Origin: an uncultured Clostridia bacterium
GTDB taxonomy: Bacteria; Bacillota; Clostridia; Christensenellales; Aristaeellaceae
Length of the DNA: 48,265 nucleotides
Reading direction: 5' to 3'
Assembly (NCBI GenBank): GCA_945928315.1
Contig: CAMENN010000008.1
Span: forward strand, 1 to 48,265
The notes beneath the pieces were generated by a model. That model saw nothing but the letters and a program-made list of their open reading frames with translations, was not told where the DNA came from and did no database searches. Below, piece after piece: positions 29,970 to 39,264 of this stretch. How positions within the stretch are numbered: position 1 is the first letter of the stretch; every line of letters starts with the position of its first letter. The translations under genes and the position numbers were made by a program.

Positions 29970-30895
29970 GCCTTCTGATATGCCTCCCACTCGCTGTCGC
30001 TCATGAGCACGAAGTGCTCGGGCCGGACCTCGCGCAGCTGCGGATGATCGTCCGGGCCGTAGTCCTGCCTGCGGTCATAGGAGATGCGCTTGCGCTTCTT
30101 CTCCACGCGCGGGTCCGGCACCGGGATGGCGGAGAGCAGCGACTTGGTGTAGTCGTGCATCGGCGCGTCGTAGATCTCCCGCGAGGAGGACAGCTCGACG
30201 ATGCGCCCGGCGTTCATGACCGCCACGCGGTTGGAGAAGTACTTGACCACGGACAGATCGTGCGCGATGAACAGGATCGTCAGCCCCAGCTCCTTGCGCA
30301 GGTCGCTGAGGATGTTGAGGATCTGCGCCTGAATGGACACGTCCAGCGCGGAGATCGGCTCATCGGCGATGATCATGTCCGGCTGGGTGATCAGCGCGCG
30401 GGCGATGCAGATGCGCTGACGCTGGCCGCCGGAGAACTCGTGCGGATAGCGCGTGGCGTGCTCGCGGGTGAGGCCCACCATGTCGAGCATGCGGTACATC
30501 TGCTTGCGGCGCTCCTCCCTGGAGGGATAGAGGTTGTTGATCTTGACGCCCTCGCAGATGATCTCCTCGACCGTCATGCGCGGGTTGAGCGAGGCGACCG
30601 GGTCCTGGAAGACCATCTGCATCTTGCTGGTGACGGCTCGTGCCTCCTCGGCGTTCAGCTTGCCGTCGATGCGCTTGCCGTTGAACCAGACCTCGCCCGA
30701 CGTGGGCTGATAGAGCCGGATGACCGTGCGGCCGGTGGTCGTCTTGCCGCAGCCGGACTCGCCGACCAGGCCGAGCGTCTCGCCCCGGTTGATGTGGAAG
30801 GAGACGTCGTTGACCGCCTTCATCGGCGCGCTGTGCTTGCCGGCGTAGAAGAACTTGCAAAGGTGCTTGACCTCAAGAATGCGTTCATCCGTCAC
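29966..30895 (-). CDS. oppF: Oligopeptide ABC transporter ATPase OppF
   Basis: A 309-aa cytoplasmic ATPase: Walker [15 protein letters not shown], signature [16 protein letters not shown], Walker [15 protein letters not shown] and the switch His in LFIAHDLS. The C-terminal extension ([20 protein letters not shown]) is the OppD/F domain. It pairs with OppD to drive peptide import through OppBC. It begins 3 nt after oppD. Confidence 0.95.
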   Translation of the reverse strand: MTDERILEVKHLCKFFYAGKHSAPMKAVNDVSFHINRGETLGLVGESGCGKTTTGRTVIRLYQPTSGEVWFNGKRIDGKLNAEEARAVTSKMQMVFQDPVASLNPRMTVEEIICEGVKINNLYPSREERRKQMYRMLDMVGLTREHATRYPHEFSGGQRQRICIARALITQPDMIIADEPISALDVSIQAQILNILSDLRKELGLTILFIAHDLSVVKYFSNRVAVMNAGRIVELSSSREIYDAPMHDYTKSLLSAIPVPDPRVEKKRKRISYDRRQDYGPDDHPQLREVRPEHFVLMSDSEWEAYQKA

Positions 30896-30898
30896 CGG

Positions 30899-31954
30899 TC
30901 ACACCTCCCTTGCCAGCTGCGCGGCGATGCGGCTTTTGAGCGGCTCCGGGATGCCGATCTTCGGCGCGTCGGGGTGCTCCAGCCACGTCGCGGCGTAGTG
31001 CGTGTCGCTGATTTTGAACATCGGCGGCTCCTCCTCAAAGTCGATCTTCATGGCGAAGCGGTTGCGCGCCGCGAAGGCGTCGCCCTTGGGCGGATGCACC
31101 ATGTTGGGCAGCGAGCCGGGGATGACCGTCAGCTTGTCCTCCGCGGAGGTCGCCAGGCTGGGCATGCTCGTCAGCAGGCTCCAGGTGTAGGGATGGCGCG
31201 GATCGTAGAAGATCTCCTCGACCGTGCCGGTCTCCACGATCTTGCCCGCATACATGACGCAGACGCGGTCGGCGACGTTGGCCACCACACCCAGGTCGTG
31301 CGTGATGAAGATGACGGAGAGGTCGTTCTTGCGCTGGAGCTCGCCGATCAGCTCGAGAATCTGGCTCTGGATCGTCACGTCCAGCGCGGTGGTCGGCTCG
31401 TCGCAGATGAGCACCTCCGGGTTGCAGGCCAGCGCGATGGCGATGACGATGCGCTGGCGCATGCCGCCGGAGAACTGGAACGGGAATTCGTCGAAGCGCT
31501 TTTCCGGCTCCGGAATGCCCACGGCCGCCATCAGCTCCAGCGCGCGGGCCTTCGCCTGCTCGCGCGGCATTTTGAGCTTGATGCGCAGCGTCTCGGTGAT
31601 CTGCTTGCCGATCTTCATGACCGGGTCAAGCGAGGAGAGCGGGTCCTGGAAAATGACCGAGATCTCGCTGCCGCGCAGCTGGGAGAACTGCTTGTCGGTC
31701 ATGTTCAGGATGTCCTGCCCCTTGTAGGTGATGCTGCCGCCCTTGATGACGGCGTTGGGCGCGAGCAGCTTGGTCACCGTCTTGATGGTGACCGACTTGC
31801 CGGAGCCGGACTCGCCGACGATGGCCAGCGTCTCGCCCTTGTTCAGGTGGAAGCTGACGCCCCGCAGCGCCTGCACCTGTCCGGCGTAGGTGTTGAAGCC
31901 CAGCTCCAGATCCTGCACATCGAGGATGCGTTCGCCCTTCTGATATTCGTTCAT
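30899..31954 (-). CDS. oppD: Oligopeptide ABC transporter ATPase OppD
   Basis: A 351-aa ATPase with Walker A GESGSGKSVTIKTV, signature QFSGGMRQRIVIAIAL, Walker B VLICDEPTTALDVT and the C-terminal oligopeptide-binding extension (IPGSLPNMVHPPKGDAFAAR). That extension normally carries an iron-sulfur cluster with several cysteines; here they seem absent (FAARNRFAMK). It lies between the S9 peptidase and oppF genes. Confidence 0.95.
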   Translation of the reverse strand: MNEYQKGERILDVQDLELGFNTYAGQVQALRGVSFHLNKGETLAIVGESGSGKSVTIKTVTKLLAPNAVIKGGSITYKGQDILNMTDKQFSQLRGSEISVIFQDPLSSLDPVMKIGKQITETLRIKLKMPREQAKARALELMAAVGIPEPEKRFDEFPFQFSGGMRQRIVIAIALACNPEVLICDEPTTALDVTIQSQILELIGELQRKNDLSVIFITHDLGVVANVADRVCVMYAGKIVETGTVEEIFYDPRHPYTWSLLTSMPSLATSAEDKLTVIPGSLPNMVHPPKGDAFAARNRFAMKIDFEEEPPMFKISDTHYAATWLEHPDAPKIGIPEPLKSRIAAQLAREV

Positions 31955-31971
31955 GTCGCACGCTCCTCCGT

Positions 31972-33768
31972 TCAGCTGTCCATGCGCAGGTGCTTCTTGA
32001 GGAAGGCGACCACCTGCGGATAGCAGTCGAGCTGGTTTTTGCGCTTGGCCAGTCCGTGGCCCTCGTCCTCATAGCGCAGATACTGAACCTCCACGCCGCG
32101 GGAGCGCACGTTCTCCACGATCAGCTCCGCCTCCGTCACCGGCACGCGCGGGTCGTTCGCGCCATGGATGACCATCAGCGGCGCGCAGATGTCATCCACC
32201 TTCGCGATCGGGGAGACGTCAAAGAGCGTTTGCCGGTCATGCGCCAGCGTGCCGTACTCGCTCTCGCGGTGGGCGCGGCGGTATTCGCTCGTGTTCTCCA
32301 GGAACGTGACCAGGTTCGTCATGCCCACGACGTCCACGCCGGCCGCCCAGAGCTTCGGATAGCGCGCCACGCAGGAGAGCGTCATGAAGCCGCCGTAGCT
32401 GGCGCCCATCACGGCGATGCGGTCCCTGTCCGCGATGCCCGTCTCCACCAGGTGCGCGACGAGCGCGTCGATGTCATGCACGCTGTCCAGGCGCTTTTCC
32501 ACGTCGTCCAGGTGCGTGTAGGTCTTGCCGTAGCCGACGCTGCCGCGCACGTTCGGCGCGACGATGCTGATGCCCTGGCTGACCAGATACTCCGTCAGCG
32601 CAGTGAACATCGGGCGCTCCTGCCCCTCCGGCCCGCCATGGATGTCGATGAGCACCGGACGCGGGCCGCTGTGCTGCGCCGGCGCGCGGTAATACCAGTA
32701 GGGCACGGTCAGCCCGTCAAAGGACGTGTAGTGGCACAGCTCCGCGTCCACCAGCTCGTCCGGGTCGATGCCCTCCATGTCGGACTGCGTCACGCGCTCG
32801 ATGCGCTGCGCCTCGAGATCCAACACCCAGAGGTTGTTCGGCATGGTGCCGCTGGTCAGCGTGAAGAGCAGCTGATGTCCCTGCGCGGACCAGCTCATGC
32901 GCCAATAGCCGGAGACGCCCTTCGGCGGCTGCGGGATGTTCACGAACAGCTCGCGCTTCAGGTCGAACACCTTGAGCGCGTCATAGCCGTCCTCGTTGAC
33001 GAGGATCGCCAGATAGCGGTCGTCCGGGGAGACGGCCAGCGACTCGACATCCCAGTCGGGGGCGTACTGCTTCGTCATCACGCCCGTGGCGATGTCGTAA
33101 TACGCGAGGTACTTGAACTCGCTGCCCTCGTCCGTGCACAGGAAGAACGCGTCGCGCCCGTGCATGAACGCGGGGTTGGTGTAGGCGGCGTATGCGCCGG
33201 GCGCGCCGACGTCCTTCGCCTCGCCGGTCTCAAGGTCGAGCATCCACAGGTGGTTGTCGCTCAGGCCCTTGAGCTTGTTGTAGAGCAGGTAGCGCCCGTT
33301 CGGGGAGAGCGCCGCCGGCCAGTTGTAGCTGTCCTGGTTCTCCAGCACGATGCGGGACTCACCCGTCTCCACATCCAGCGTGCAGATGTCGAAGTTCGCG
33401 GCGCTGCGCGCGTTGGACGCGTACACCACGGTTTTTCCGTCCGGGGTCACGCCGCCGAACTGGTTGCGCGCCTTCGGGTTGTTCGTCAGGTTCACCGGCT
33501 CCGCGGCGCCCTTTTTGAGCAGGAAGATCTGCTCCTGCTCGTCGCCGCCGTGGTCCATCGTCAGGAACGCGTCCTCGCCGTTGGGCGCGGCGTGCAGGCT
33601 CCACACGCGGTCGCCAAGGTCCGTGCGCTGCACGGGGGCCTCGCCCGCGCGGCCCTGCCAGACCTGGTTCATGCCGCTGCGGTTGCTCAGGAACAGAAAG
33701 CTCCCGTCCTTCATGAACACGCCGTTCGTGGATGTGGAAACCTCGTAAAATGCCTTGATGTCAGCCAT
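31972..33768 (-). CDS. S9 family prolyl oligopeptidase embedded in the opp operon
   Basis: A 598-aa S9C-type peptidase: a WD40/TolB-like propeller (repeats such as SPNGRYLLYNKLKGLSDNHL and SPDDRYLAILVNEDGYDALK) and a C-terminal hydrolase domain with Ser457 (GASYGG), Asp539 (GANDPRVP) and His571 (DEGHGLAK). It lacks a signal peptide, so it acts in the cytosol. The start at 33768 has AAGGAG upstream, 26 bp after oppC, and oppD starts 17 bp after its stop. Placement within the transporter operon suggests that it hydrolyses imported peptides, acylaminoacyl- or dipeptidyl-type. The specificity is inference. Confidence 0.93.
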   Translation of the reverse strand: MADIKAFYEVSTSTNGVFMKDGSFLFLSNRSGMNQVWQGRAGEAPVQRTDLGDRVWSLHAAPNGEDAFLTMDHGGDEQEQIFLLKKGAAEPVNLTNNPKARNQFGGVTPDGKTVVYASNARSAANFDICTLDVETGESRIVLENQDSYNWPAALSPNGRYLLYNKLKGLSDNHLWMLDLETGEAKDVGAPGAYAAYTNPAFMHGRDAFFLCTDEGSEFKYLAYYDIATGVMTKQYAPDWDVESLAVSPDDRYLAILVNEDGYDALKVFDLKRELFVNIPQPPKGVSGYWRMSWSAQGHQLLFTLTSGTMPNNLWVLDLEAQRIERVTQSDMEGIDPDELVDAELCHYTSFDGLTVPYWYYRAPAQHSGPRPVLIDIHGGPEGQERPMFTALTEYLVSQGISIVAPNVRGSVGYGKTYTHLDDVEKRLDSVHDIDALVAHLVETGIADRDRIAVMGASYGGFMTLSCVARYPKLWAAGVDVVGMTNLVTFLENTSEYRRAHRESEYGTLAHDRQTLFDVSPIAKVDDICAPLMVIHGANDPRVPVTEAELIVENVRSRGVEVQYLRYEDEGHGLAKRKNQLDCYPQVVAFLKKHLRMDS

Positions 33769-33794
33769 TGTGTTTTTCTCCTTTCGCCTGCCGC

Positions 33795-34922
33795 TCACTG
33801 TCCGCGCATGCGCGGGTCGAAGGCGTCGCGCAGACCGTTGCCGAAGAGATTGAACGCCAGCATCAGCAGCGAGATGACCAGCGCCGGGAACAGCGTCAGA
33901 TGCGGGTCCGTCGTCAGGAAGCCCTGTCCCTCCGCCAGCAGCACGCCGATGGACGGCTCCGGCGCCTGAATGCCCAGGCCCAGATAGGACAGGAACGACT
34001 CGGAAAAGATCGCCGAGGGCACGGCGAACGTCGCCTGCGTGATGATCGGGCCGATGGCGTTGGGCAGGATGTGGCGGAAGATCAGCGTTCTGTCCTTCGC
34101 GCCCATCGTGCGGGAGGCCAGGACGTACTCATAGTCCTTGTAGCGGTAGAACTGCGCGCGGATCATGCGGCTCATGCCGATCCAGCCCGTGAGGATCAGC
34201 ACCAGGATGAACGAGGTCACGCCCGCGCCCATGAACATGACGAACAGGATCGACATGACCAGGAACGGCACGCCGCCGATGATCTCGATGATGCGCTGCA
34301 TGATCATGTCCACGCGGCCGCCGTAGTAGCCGGAGATGGAGCCGTAGACCACGCCGATCAGGCAGTTGATGAGCACCGAGCAGAAGCCGATCAGCAGCGA
34401 GATGCGCGTGCCGCGCCACAGGCGCACCCACAGGTCGCGGCCGATGTTGTCCGTGCCGAACCAGAAGTAGTAGTCGCCCGCGCCCTTGTAGATGTACTGG
34501 TTGATCTTGATGCGCAGCATCGGGATCTCCTTGTTGCGGTAGACCCAGGTGTACTCCTCGAGCACCTCCATGAGGCACTCCTCGTACTCGCCGAGCTTGC
34601 TCGCCTGAATCTCGATGATCTTGGAGCCGTCGCAGATGCCGAGCTTCTCGAGCTCCGGGATGCGCGGCGGCAGGATGCCGAAGGAGGTGTGCTGCTCGCG
34701 GTAGCCGTACGGAGCAAACATCGGCGCGAAGATGGCCATCAGCACGATGAACAGGATGATGATCGCCGCGACGACGGACGCCTTGTTCTGCTTGAAGCGC
34801 ATCCAGGCATCCCTGAAGAAGCCGATGGGCTTGCCCTCGAATTTCTGATCGTAGATCTTGTCATCCGTCTGCACAAAGGCGGTATCCTCCGCCGTCAGAC
34901 GCCGGGTCATGTTTTCACTCAC
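33795..34922 (-). CDS. oppC: Oligopeptide ABC transporter permease OppC
   Basis: A 375-aa inner-membrane permease with an N-terminal TM (ASVVAAIIILFIVLMAIFAP), a long extracytoplasmic insert (about residues 75-160) and five further TMs; the BPD permease loop is visible as EYVLASRTMGAKDRTLIFRH. I favour the GTG at 34922, which has GGGAGGG 8 nt upstream and overlaps oppB by 8 nt; the ATG at 34910 is the alternative. The insert ending YYFWFGTDNIGRDLWVRLWR is the usual OppC entry to the second TM. Confidence 0.93.
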   Translation of the reverse strand: MSENMTRRLTAEDTAFVQTDDKIYDQKFEGKPIGFFRDAWMRFKQNKASVVAAIIILFIVLMAIFAPMFAPYGYREQHTSFGILPPRIPELEKLGICDGSKIIEIQASKLGEYEECLMEVLEEYTWVYRNKEIPMLRIKINQYIYKGAGDYYFWFGTDNIGRDLWVRLWRGTRISLLIGFCSVLINCLIGVVYGSISGYYGGRVDMIMQRIIEIIGGVPFLVMSILFVMFMGAGVTSFILVLILTGWIGMSRMIRAQFYRYKDYEYVLASRTMGAKDRTLIFRHILPNAIGPIITQATFAVPSAIFSESFLSYLGLGIQAPEPSIGVLLAEGQGFLTTDPHLTLFPALVISLLMLAFNLFGNGLRDAFDPRMRGQ

Positions 34923-35871
34923 GGGTCTTCCCTCCCCCAATGCGGATACGCGGATCGACAATGCCGTAGCTCAGGTCAACCACCAGCACGCTGGTCAGGT
35001 TGATGAGGGAATACACGAAGAGAATGGCGATCGTCAGGTAGTAGTCGGACGTGCTGATGGAGCCCGTCATCAGGGAGCCGAGGCCGGGGATGTTGAAGAT
35101 CGTCTCCACGACCATCGAGCCGCTGAGCACGCTCATGAACATCGGCACAATGACGTTGCACAGCGGAATGAACGAGTTGCGCAGCGCGTGGCGCACCGTG
35201 GCCTGCAGCTGCGTGAGCCCCTTCGCCCGCGCCAGCAGCATGTATTCGGAGCTGAGCGCCTCAAACAGCTCCGCGCGCATGTAGCGCGTGATGGTCGCAA
35301 TGCCGCCGAAGGAGAGCGCCAGCACAGGCAGCACCATGCTCCACAGCTGCGCGCCGGACATGAACGGCGCCTTCAGGTCGAGCAGGATGGGGAACCAGCC
35401 CAGCTTGTAGGCCAGGAAGTACTGCAGCAGCGAGGCGAACACGAACGAGGGCACCGAAACGTTGAACACGACCATGGTGGAAATGGCATGGTCCGTGAGG
35501 GTATTCTTCTTGAGCGCCGCGGCGATACCGCAGGCGATTCCGGTGGGGATGGTGATGATCAGCGAGAAGATGTTGAGCACCAGCGTCAGCGGCACCTTCT
35601 CCGCGATCACGTCGAACACGGGACGGCGCGGATACAGGTTGATCGACTCGCCGAAGTCAAACGAGAGGAAGTTTTTGATGAAGATCACATACTGCTCGAT
35701 GAGCGGCTTGTCCAGATGGTAGCGCGCGCGCATCGCAGCACGAAGCTCCGGGTTGGCGCCTTCGCCAAGGACGTCGCCGGGGATCAGGCGGATGGCGAAG
35801 AAGCTGATGCTGATGATGATGAACAGCGTGAGCACCATCGCCAGAATTCGTTTTACAATGTACTTTGCCAA
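34915..35871 (-). CDS. oppB: Oligopeptide ABC transporter permease OppB
   Basis: A 318-aa permease with six TM segments, starting YIVKRILAMVLTLFIIISIS, with the binding-protein-dependent permease motif EYMLLARAKGLTQLQATVRH at about 210-230. It pairs with OppC to form the channel. It lies 130 bp downstream of oppA after a strong hairpin. Confidence 0.95.
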   Translation of the reverse strand: MAKYIVKRILAMVLTLFIIISISFFAIRLIPGDVLGEGANPELRAAMRARYHLDKPLIEQYVIFIKNFLSFDFGESINLYPRRPVFDVIAEKVPLTLVLNIFSLIITIPTGIACGIAAALKKNTLTDHAISTMVVFNVSVPSFVFASLLQYFLAYKLGWFPILLDLKAPFMSGAQLWSMVLPVLALSFGGIATITRYMRAELFEALSSEYMLLARAKGLTQLQATVRHALRNSFIPLCNVIVPMFMSVLSGSMVVETIFNIPGLGSLMTGSISTSDYYLTIAILFVYSLINLTSVLVVDLSYGIVDPRIRIGGGKTRE

Positions 35872-35937
35872 AGGAACATGGCCCTCCTTTGCATCCGCCG
35901 GGAAGCGGGATCAATTTTCCGCACATGCAGGAAAAGA

Positions 35938-35971
35938 GTTGGGCAGTGCAGCCCAGGCTGCGCTGCCCAAC
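35938..35971 (-). terminator. Intercistronic hairpin between oppA and oppB
   Basis: A 16-bp stem with one mismatch (GTTGGGCAGYGCAGCC and complement) and a 2-nt loop, followed on the minus strand by TCTTTTCC. Such hairpins after oppA usually reduce downstream expression or protect the oppA mRNA, giving excess binding protein. It may be a partial terminator. Confidence 0.75.
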
Positions 35972-36001
35972 CTCTTGTCATGGGATATGCGAGATCAAAA
36001 C

Positions 36002-37702
36002 TCAGTTGACCGGGTTTTCGATGGTGCACTGGGTGAGGCCGTAGCCCACGCCGGTGAGGAACTCCTCGGTCGGCAGCCAGATGCGCTCGTTGTAGATGAC
36101 GGAGTTGTCGTTCTGCATCAGCGGGATGAAGGCCACCTCGCCCAGCAGCAGCTCCTCCATGCGGTTGAGCGCTTCGATCTTGCCCTGCGGATCGTTCAGC
36201 AGATCGCCGTACACGCAGTCATACTGCAGCTGGTCGAACTCTTCGTTGTCAAAACCGGTGATGTACTTGTCCGCAAAGTCCGTGGTCCACGGCGCCATGG
36301 AGGTCCAGGGGTTGAACGGGCTGCACAGGCGCACGCCGATGCCCAGATCGTAGTCGCCCGCGCGATAGCGGTCATACGCCGGCTGCGGCAGCACAGCCTC
36401 CAACGCCAGCTCGAAGCGGTCCGCGCCGAAGAGGTTCTCGAAGATCTCCTTGGCGACCTCGGCGGTGCGCTTCATGTCCTCCTGCTGATCGAAGTAGATG
36501 TAGCCCACGGTGATCTTCTGGCCGCCGAGCTCCTCATAGGCCTTGTTGAAGTACTCCAGCGCGAGCTCGCGGTTGGTGGCGTACTTCTCCTTGATCGCCT
36601 GGGCGCCCTCGGTCTTGCGGTAGATGGTGCCCTCGGCGCCGTCATCGACGAAGATGGACTCGGCGACCATGTAGGACGCGGCGGTGTACATCTTGTAGAC
36701 GTCGTAGGACATCTCCTCGCGCGGGGCGGCATACTGCAGCGCCAGGCGGAGGTTCTTGTTGGCCATCGCGGTGTTCTTGGAGGCGGAGTTGACGAACAGG
36801 CCCCAGACGGACGAGGTCATGTTCTTGTAGACGCGCGGGTCATCCTTATAGGTGTCGTACTCGGTGCCGGTGAGGGTGTGATAGTCGAGATCGCCGTTCC
36901 AGAACAGCTCGCTGCGGGTCGTGTTGGAGGAGAGGAACTGATCATGCTCGCCGTCGATGGAGAACCAGCCGTCCTGAACGAGCGGATCGTCCGGGTTGAT
37001 CTCGAAGGCATAGTAGCCGTCGATGACCCACTCGGTCAGAATGAAGTAGCCGCAGGACGGGGTCGTCTCCAGCGTGGTGCCGTAGGTGGTCGCCGTGCGG
37101 TCCCCGTTCATGCAGGCCTCGTAGAGGTCCTCCTTGACCGGGTTGATGTACTGGCAGATGGTGGTGTAGAAGTCGATATCCGTGCAGGGATACTCAAGAG
37201 AGAACTCAATGGTGTTCGCATCGAGCACCTTGATGCCGACCTCGTTCCAGTCGGTCACGGTGCCCTGGAAGTACTCCTTGGCGTTCTTGACGACGACCGG
37301 GTCGAACAGATAGGTCGCCGCGGTGTTGACCAGCTTCGGGTCGATGAGCATCTTCATGGAGTACTCATAGGTGTACGCGTCGATCGGCGTGCCGTCGGTC
37401 CACTTAAGGCCGTCGCGCAGCTTCACGGTCCAGGTGTAGCCGCCGTCGCTGCTGGTGGGCAGCTCAGCCGCATGCTCCGGCACGAACTCCAGCGAGGTGC
37501 CATCCTTGGACACCATCTGACGAACAAACGTGCCCAGGTTCGGCATACGGGTGGAAGCCGTGGTGGAGGTGTACATATGCGGATTCAGCGTCGTGGGGGA
37601 CGTCGTCCAGCCGTACAGGATGTTGTCCGTGTGATCCGCGAGCGCGACACTGCACGTCAGCGCGAGCGCAAGCACCAGGACGAAAGCGAGAAGCTTCTTC
37701 AT
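36002..37702 (-). CDS. oppA: Oligopeptide-binding protein OppA
   Basis: A 566-aa SBP family 5 protein: signal peptide (MKKLLAFVLVLALALTCSVA), then LYGWTTSPTTLNPHMYTSTT, DGLKWTDGTPIDAYTYEYSM and NPWTSMAPW near the ligand pocket. There is no good lipobox: the only Cys (position 17, LTC) has Thr at -1, and an ALA-D signal peptidase I site follows. It may be an atypical lipoprotein or be retained in another way. It captures peptides for OppBCDF. A well-formed promoter lies 90 bp upstream. Confidence 0.94.
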   Translation of the reverse strand: MKKLLAFVLVLALALTCSVALADHTDNILYGWTTSPTTLNPHMYTSTTASTRMPNLGTFVRQMVSKDGTSLEFVPEHAAELPTSSDGGYTWTVKLRDGLKWTDGTPIDAYTYEYSMKMLIDPKLVNTAATYLFDPVVVKNAKEYFQGTVTDWNEVGIKVLDANTIEFSLEYPCTDIDFYTTICQYINPVKEDLYEACMNGDRTATTYGTTLETTPSCGYFILTEWVIDGYYAFEINPDDPLVQDGWFSIDGEHDQFLSSNTTRSELFWNGDLDYHTLTGTEYDTYKDDPRVYKNMTSSVWGLFVNSASKNTAMANKNLRLALQYAAPREEMSYDVYKMYTAASYMVAESIFVDDGAEGTIYRKTEGAQAIKEKYATNRELALEYFNKAYEELGGQKITVGYIYFDQQEDMKRTAEVAKEIFENLFGADRFELALEAVLPQPAYDRYRAGDYDLGIGVRLCSPFNPWTSMAPWTTDFADKYITGFDNEEFDQLQYDCVYGDLLNDPQGKIEALNRMEELLLGEVAFIPLMQNDNSVIYNERIWLPTEEFLTGVGYGLTQCTIENPVN

Positions 37703-37792
37703 GGGTATCTCTCCTTTTTTCTCTCAGGGCTGACTGCAAAGCCACCGGACCGGCGAGCATGAAAAAAACTCAACCCAGAGTTATTGGCTTCC

Positions 37793-37821
37793 ATTATACA
37801 GTTGATCGACAAAAATTGCAA
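37793..37821 (-). promoter_or_regulatory. Promoter of the opp operon
   Basis: Minus strand TTGCAA (37821-37816), 17-bp spacer, TATAAT (37798-37793). Confidence 0.8.
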
Positions 37822-37880
37822 GCTGATTTGACATTTTCTCCATTTATTTTTCCCATGAAAAGCCATATTTTCCGTCTATA

Positions 37881-37897
37881 TGTGAATCTTTTTCACA
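37881..37897. promoter_or_regulatory. 17-bp palindrome upstream of the opp promoter
   Basis: TGTGAATCTTTTTCACA (TGTGAA-N5-TTCACA) lies about 60 bp upstream of the -35. Its form resembles activator sites of the CRP/FNR type, but no such regulator is in the window. The rest of 37703-38144 holds the promoter, this site and a terminator but no gene. Confidence 0.5.
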
Positions 37898-38099
37898 TCA
37901 GTTTACAGAACGTCCGCCATTTGGGGACAGGATTTTTGATACTATGCTGCGGCATAATTCTTACTTTGCGAATCAAACCCGTTTCAATCGCAGGCTGCTT
38001 CGCACTCTGCTCTAGGAGCAGTGCCCCTTGACCCCGCTTCGCTTCGCGCTGCATAAAGCATGTAGACGCAAAACAGGATGATCCCACATACCGCGCATG

Positions 38100-38122
38100 A
38101 AAAAAGCCGCCCGCAGGCGGCC
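38100..38122 (-). terminator. Terminator of the tat operon
   Basis: GCCGCCTGCGGGCGGC hairpin followed on the minus strand by TTTTTTC, 22 bp after the tatC stop. Confidence 0.9.
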
Positions 38123-38144
38123 TTCCAATCTGTCAACCGAAAAA

Positions 38145-38927
38145 TCACTCGTCGTCCTCTTCGTCCTCGTCGTCTTCCTCGTCCTCATGCTGCTTTCTGT
38201 GCTTGACGACGACCATCGAGATGCCAATGCTCAGCTCATACAGACCGATCATCGGGACCGCGATCATAAACTGGGAGACGACGTCCGGCGGGGTGATGAT
38301 CGCAGCGAGGACGAAGATCAGCACGATGGCATACGGCCGGATCTTGCGCAGCAGCTGCGGCGTCAGCACGCCCAGGCTCGAGAGCACGAAGGCGAGCATC
38401 GGCAGCTCAAACACCAGGCCGAACGTGAGCAGCATGCCGACCATGAAGTCGAGGTAGCTGGCCACGGAGATGGCCGACTGGATGAACTCCGACGCGCTGT
38501 AGTTGATCAGGAACTGGATCATGAACGGCAGCGCGATGAAGTAGCTGAACGCCGCGCCCAGGAAGAAGAAGAACAGGCCGCCAATCAGTGCCGGGCGGAT
38601 CGCCCGCTTCTCGCGCCGGGTGAGCGCCGGGGCGACGAAGCCCCAGATCTCATAGAGCAGCAGCGGGGCGACGATCACCGCGGCCAGGATCATCGACAGC
38701 TTGAAGTACGAGGTCAGCAACTCCGAGGGCGCCAGATAGACGTACTGAAAGCCGCAATTTTTACCCATCTCCAGCAGCTTGTTGGCCAGGGGCTTGATGC
38801 AGGCAAAGCACGCGAAGAACACGACGATCAGCGCGACGAACACCAGCGCGATGCGGTTGCGCACCTCGCGCAGATGGCCCACCAGGGACATGTTCCCCTC
38901 TTCGTTATGGCTCACCTTGTTGCTCAT
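38145..38927 (-). CDS. tatC: Twin-arginine translocase subunit TatC
   Basis: A 260-aa six-TM protein and the signal-peptide receptor of the Tat pathway. Visible are the N-terminal MSLVGHLREVRNRIALVFVA with the conserved HLxExRxR, GFVAPALTRREKRA and the P-loop ITPPDVVSQ near TM5. The last 20 residues are almost entirely Glu and Asp (QHEDEEDDEDEEDDE), an unusual acidic tail shared in style with TatA here. It lies 85 bp downstream of tatA after a hairpin. Confidence 0.95.
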   Translation of the reverse strand: MSNKVSHNEEGNMSLVGHLREVRNRIALVFVALIVVFFACFACIKPLANKLLEMGKNCGFQYVYLAPSELLTSYFKLSMILAAVIVAPLLLYEIWGFVAPALTRREKRAIRPALIGGLFFFFLGAAFSYFIALPFMIQFLINYSASEFIQSAISVASYLDFMVGMLLTFGLVFELPMLAFVLSSLGVLTPQLLRKIRPYAIVLIFVLAAIITPPDVVSQFMIAVPMIGLYELSIGISMVVVKHRKQHEDEEDDEDEEDDE

Positions 38928-38970
38928 GGACAGTTTCCTCGCTTTGGTTCATGTTGGAAAGGAGACGGGA

Positions 38971-38990
38971 GAAGGGGCCGCAGCCCCTTC
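38971..38990 (-). terminator. Hairpin between tatA and tatC
   Basis: GAAGGGGC-TGCG-GCCCCTTC on the minus strand, followed by only TCTCCC, hence no classical T-run. Likely an attenuating or processing hairpin that lowers tatC relative to tatA. Confidence 0.5.
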
Positions 38991-39012
38991 CTCATCGCTT
39001 ACAGGGAGAGGC

Positions 39013-39249
39013 TCAGGCGTCCTCTTCCTCCTCGTCAGCCTCCGCCTTCGCGGCGGTCTTTTTCTTCTTCTTCACCACGACGACCTCTTCATCATCGTTG
39101 TCCTCGTCGTCGTCCTCCTTGAGGCCCTTCTTGAAGCCGCCCAGGGTCTTGCCCAGGGAGCGTCCCAGCTTCGGCAGCGCCTTCGGTCCAAAGATCACCA
39201 GCACAATGGCCAGCACGATCAGCAGTTCCGTCGTTCCAATCTTACCCAT
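39013..39249 (-). CDS. tatA: Twin-arginine translocase subunit TatA
   Basis: A 78-aa pore-forming subunit: short TM (TTELLIVLAIVLVIF), the FGPKALPKLGRSLGKTLGGF hinge and amphipathic helix, then an acidic and basic low-complexity tail (EDDDEDNDDEE, KKKKK, EEEEDA). GGAGG lies upstream of its ATG. It is 15 bp downstream of the tatB-like gene. Confidence 0.92.
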   Translation of the reverse strand: MGKIGTTELLIVLAIVLVIFGPKALPKLGRSLGKTLGGFKKGLKEDDDEDNDDEEVVVVKKKKKTAAKAEADEEEEDA

Positions 39250-39264
39250 AATGTGTTTCCTCCT

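Noticed and set aside
38060-38075. AGACGCAAAACAG shared with 24985-24997 as a third repeat family
   Set aside because: Only about 13 bp are shared; too short to support an element from two copies.
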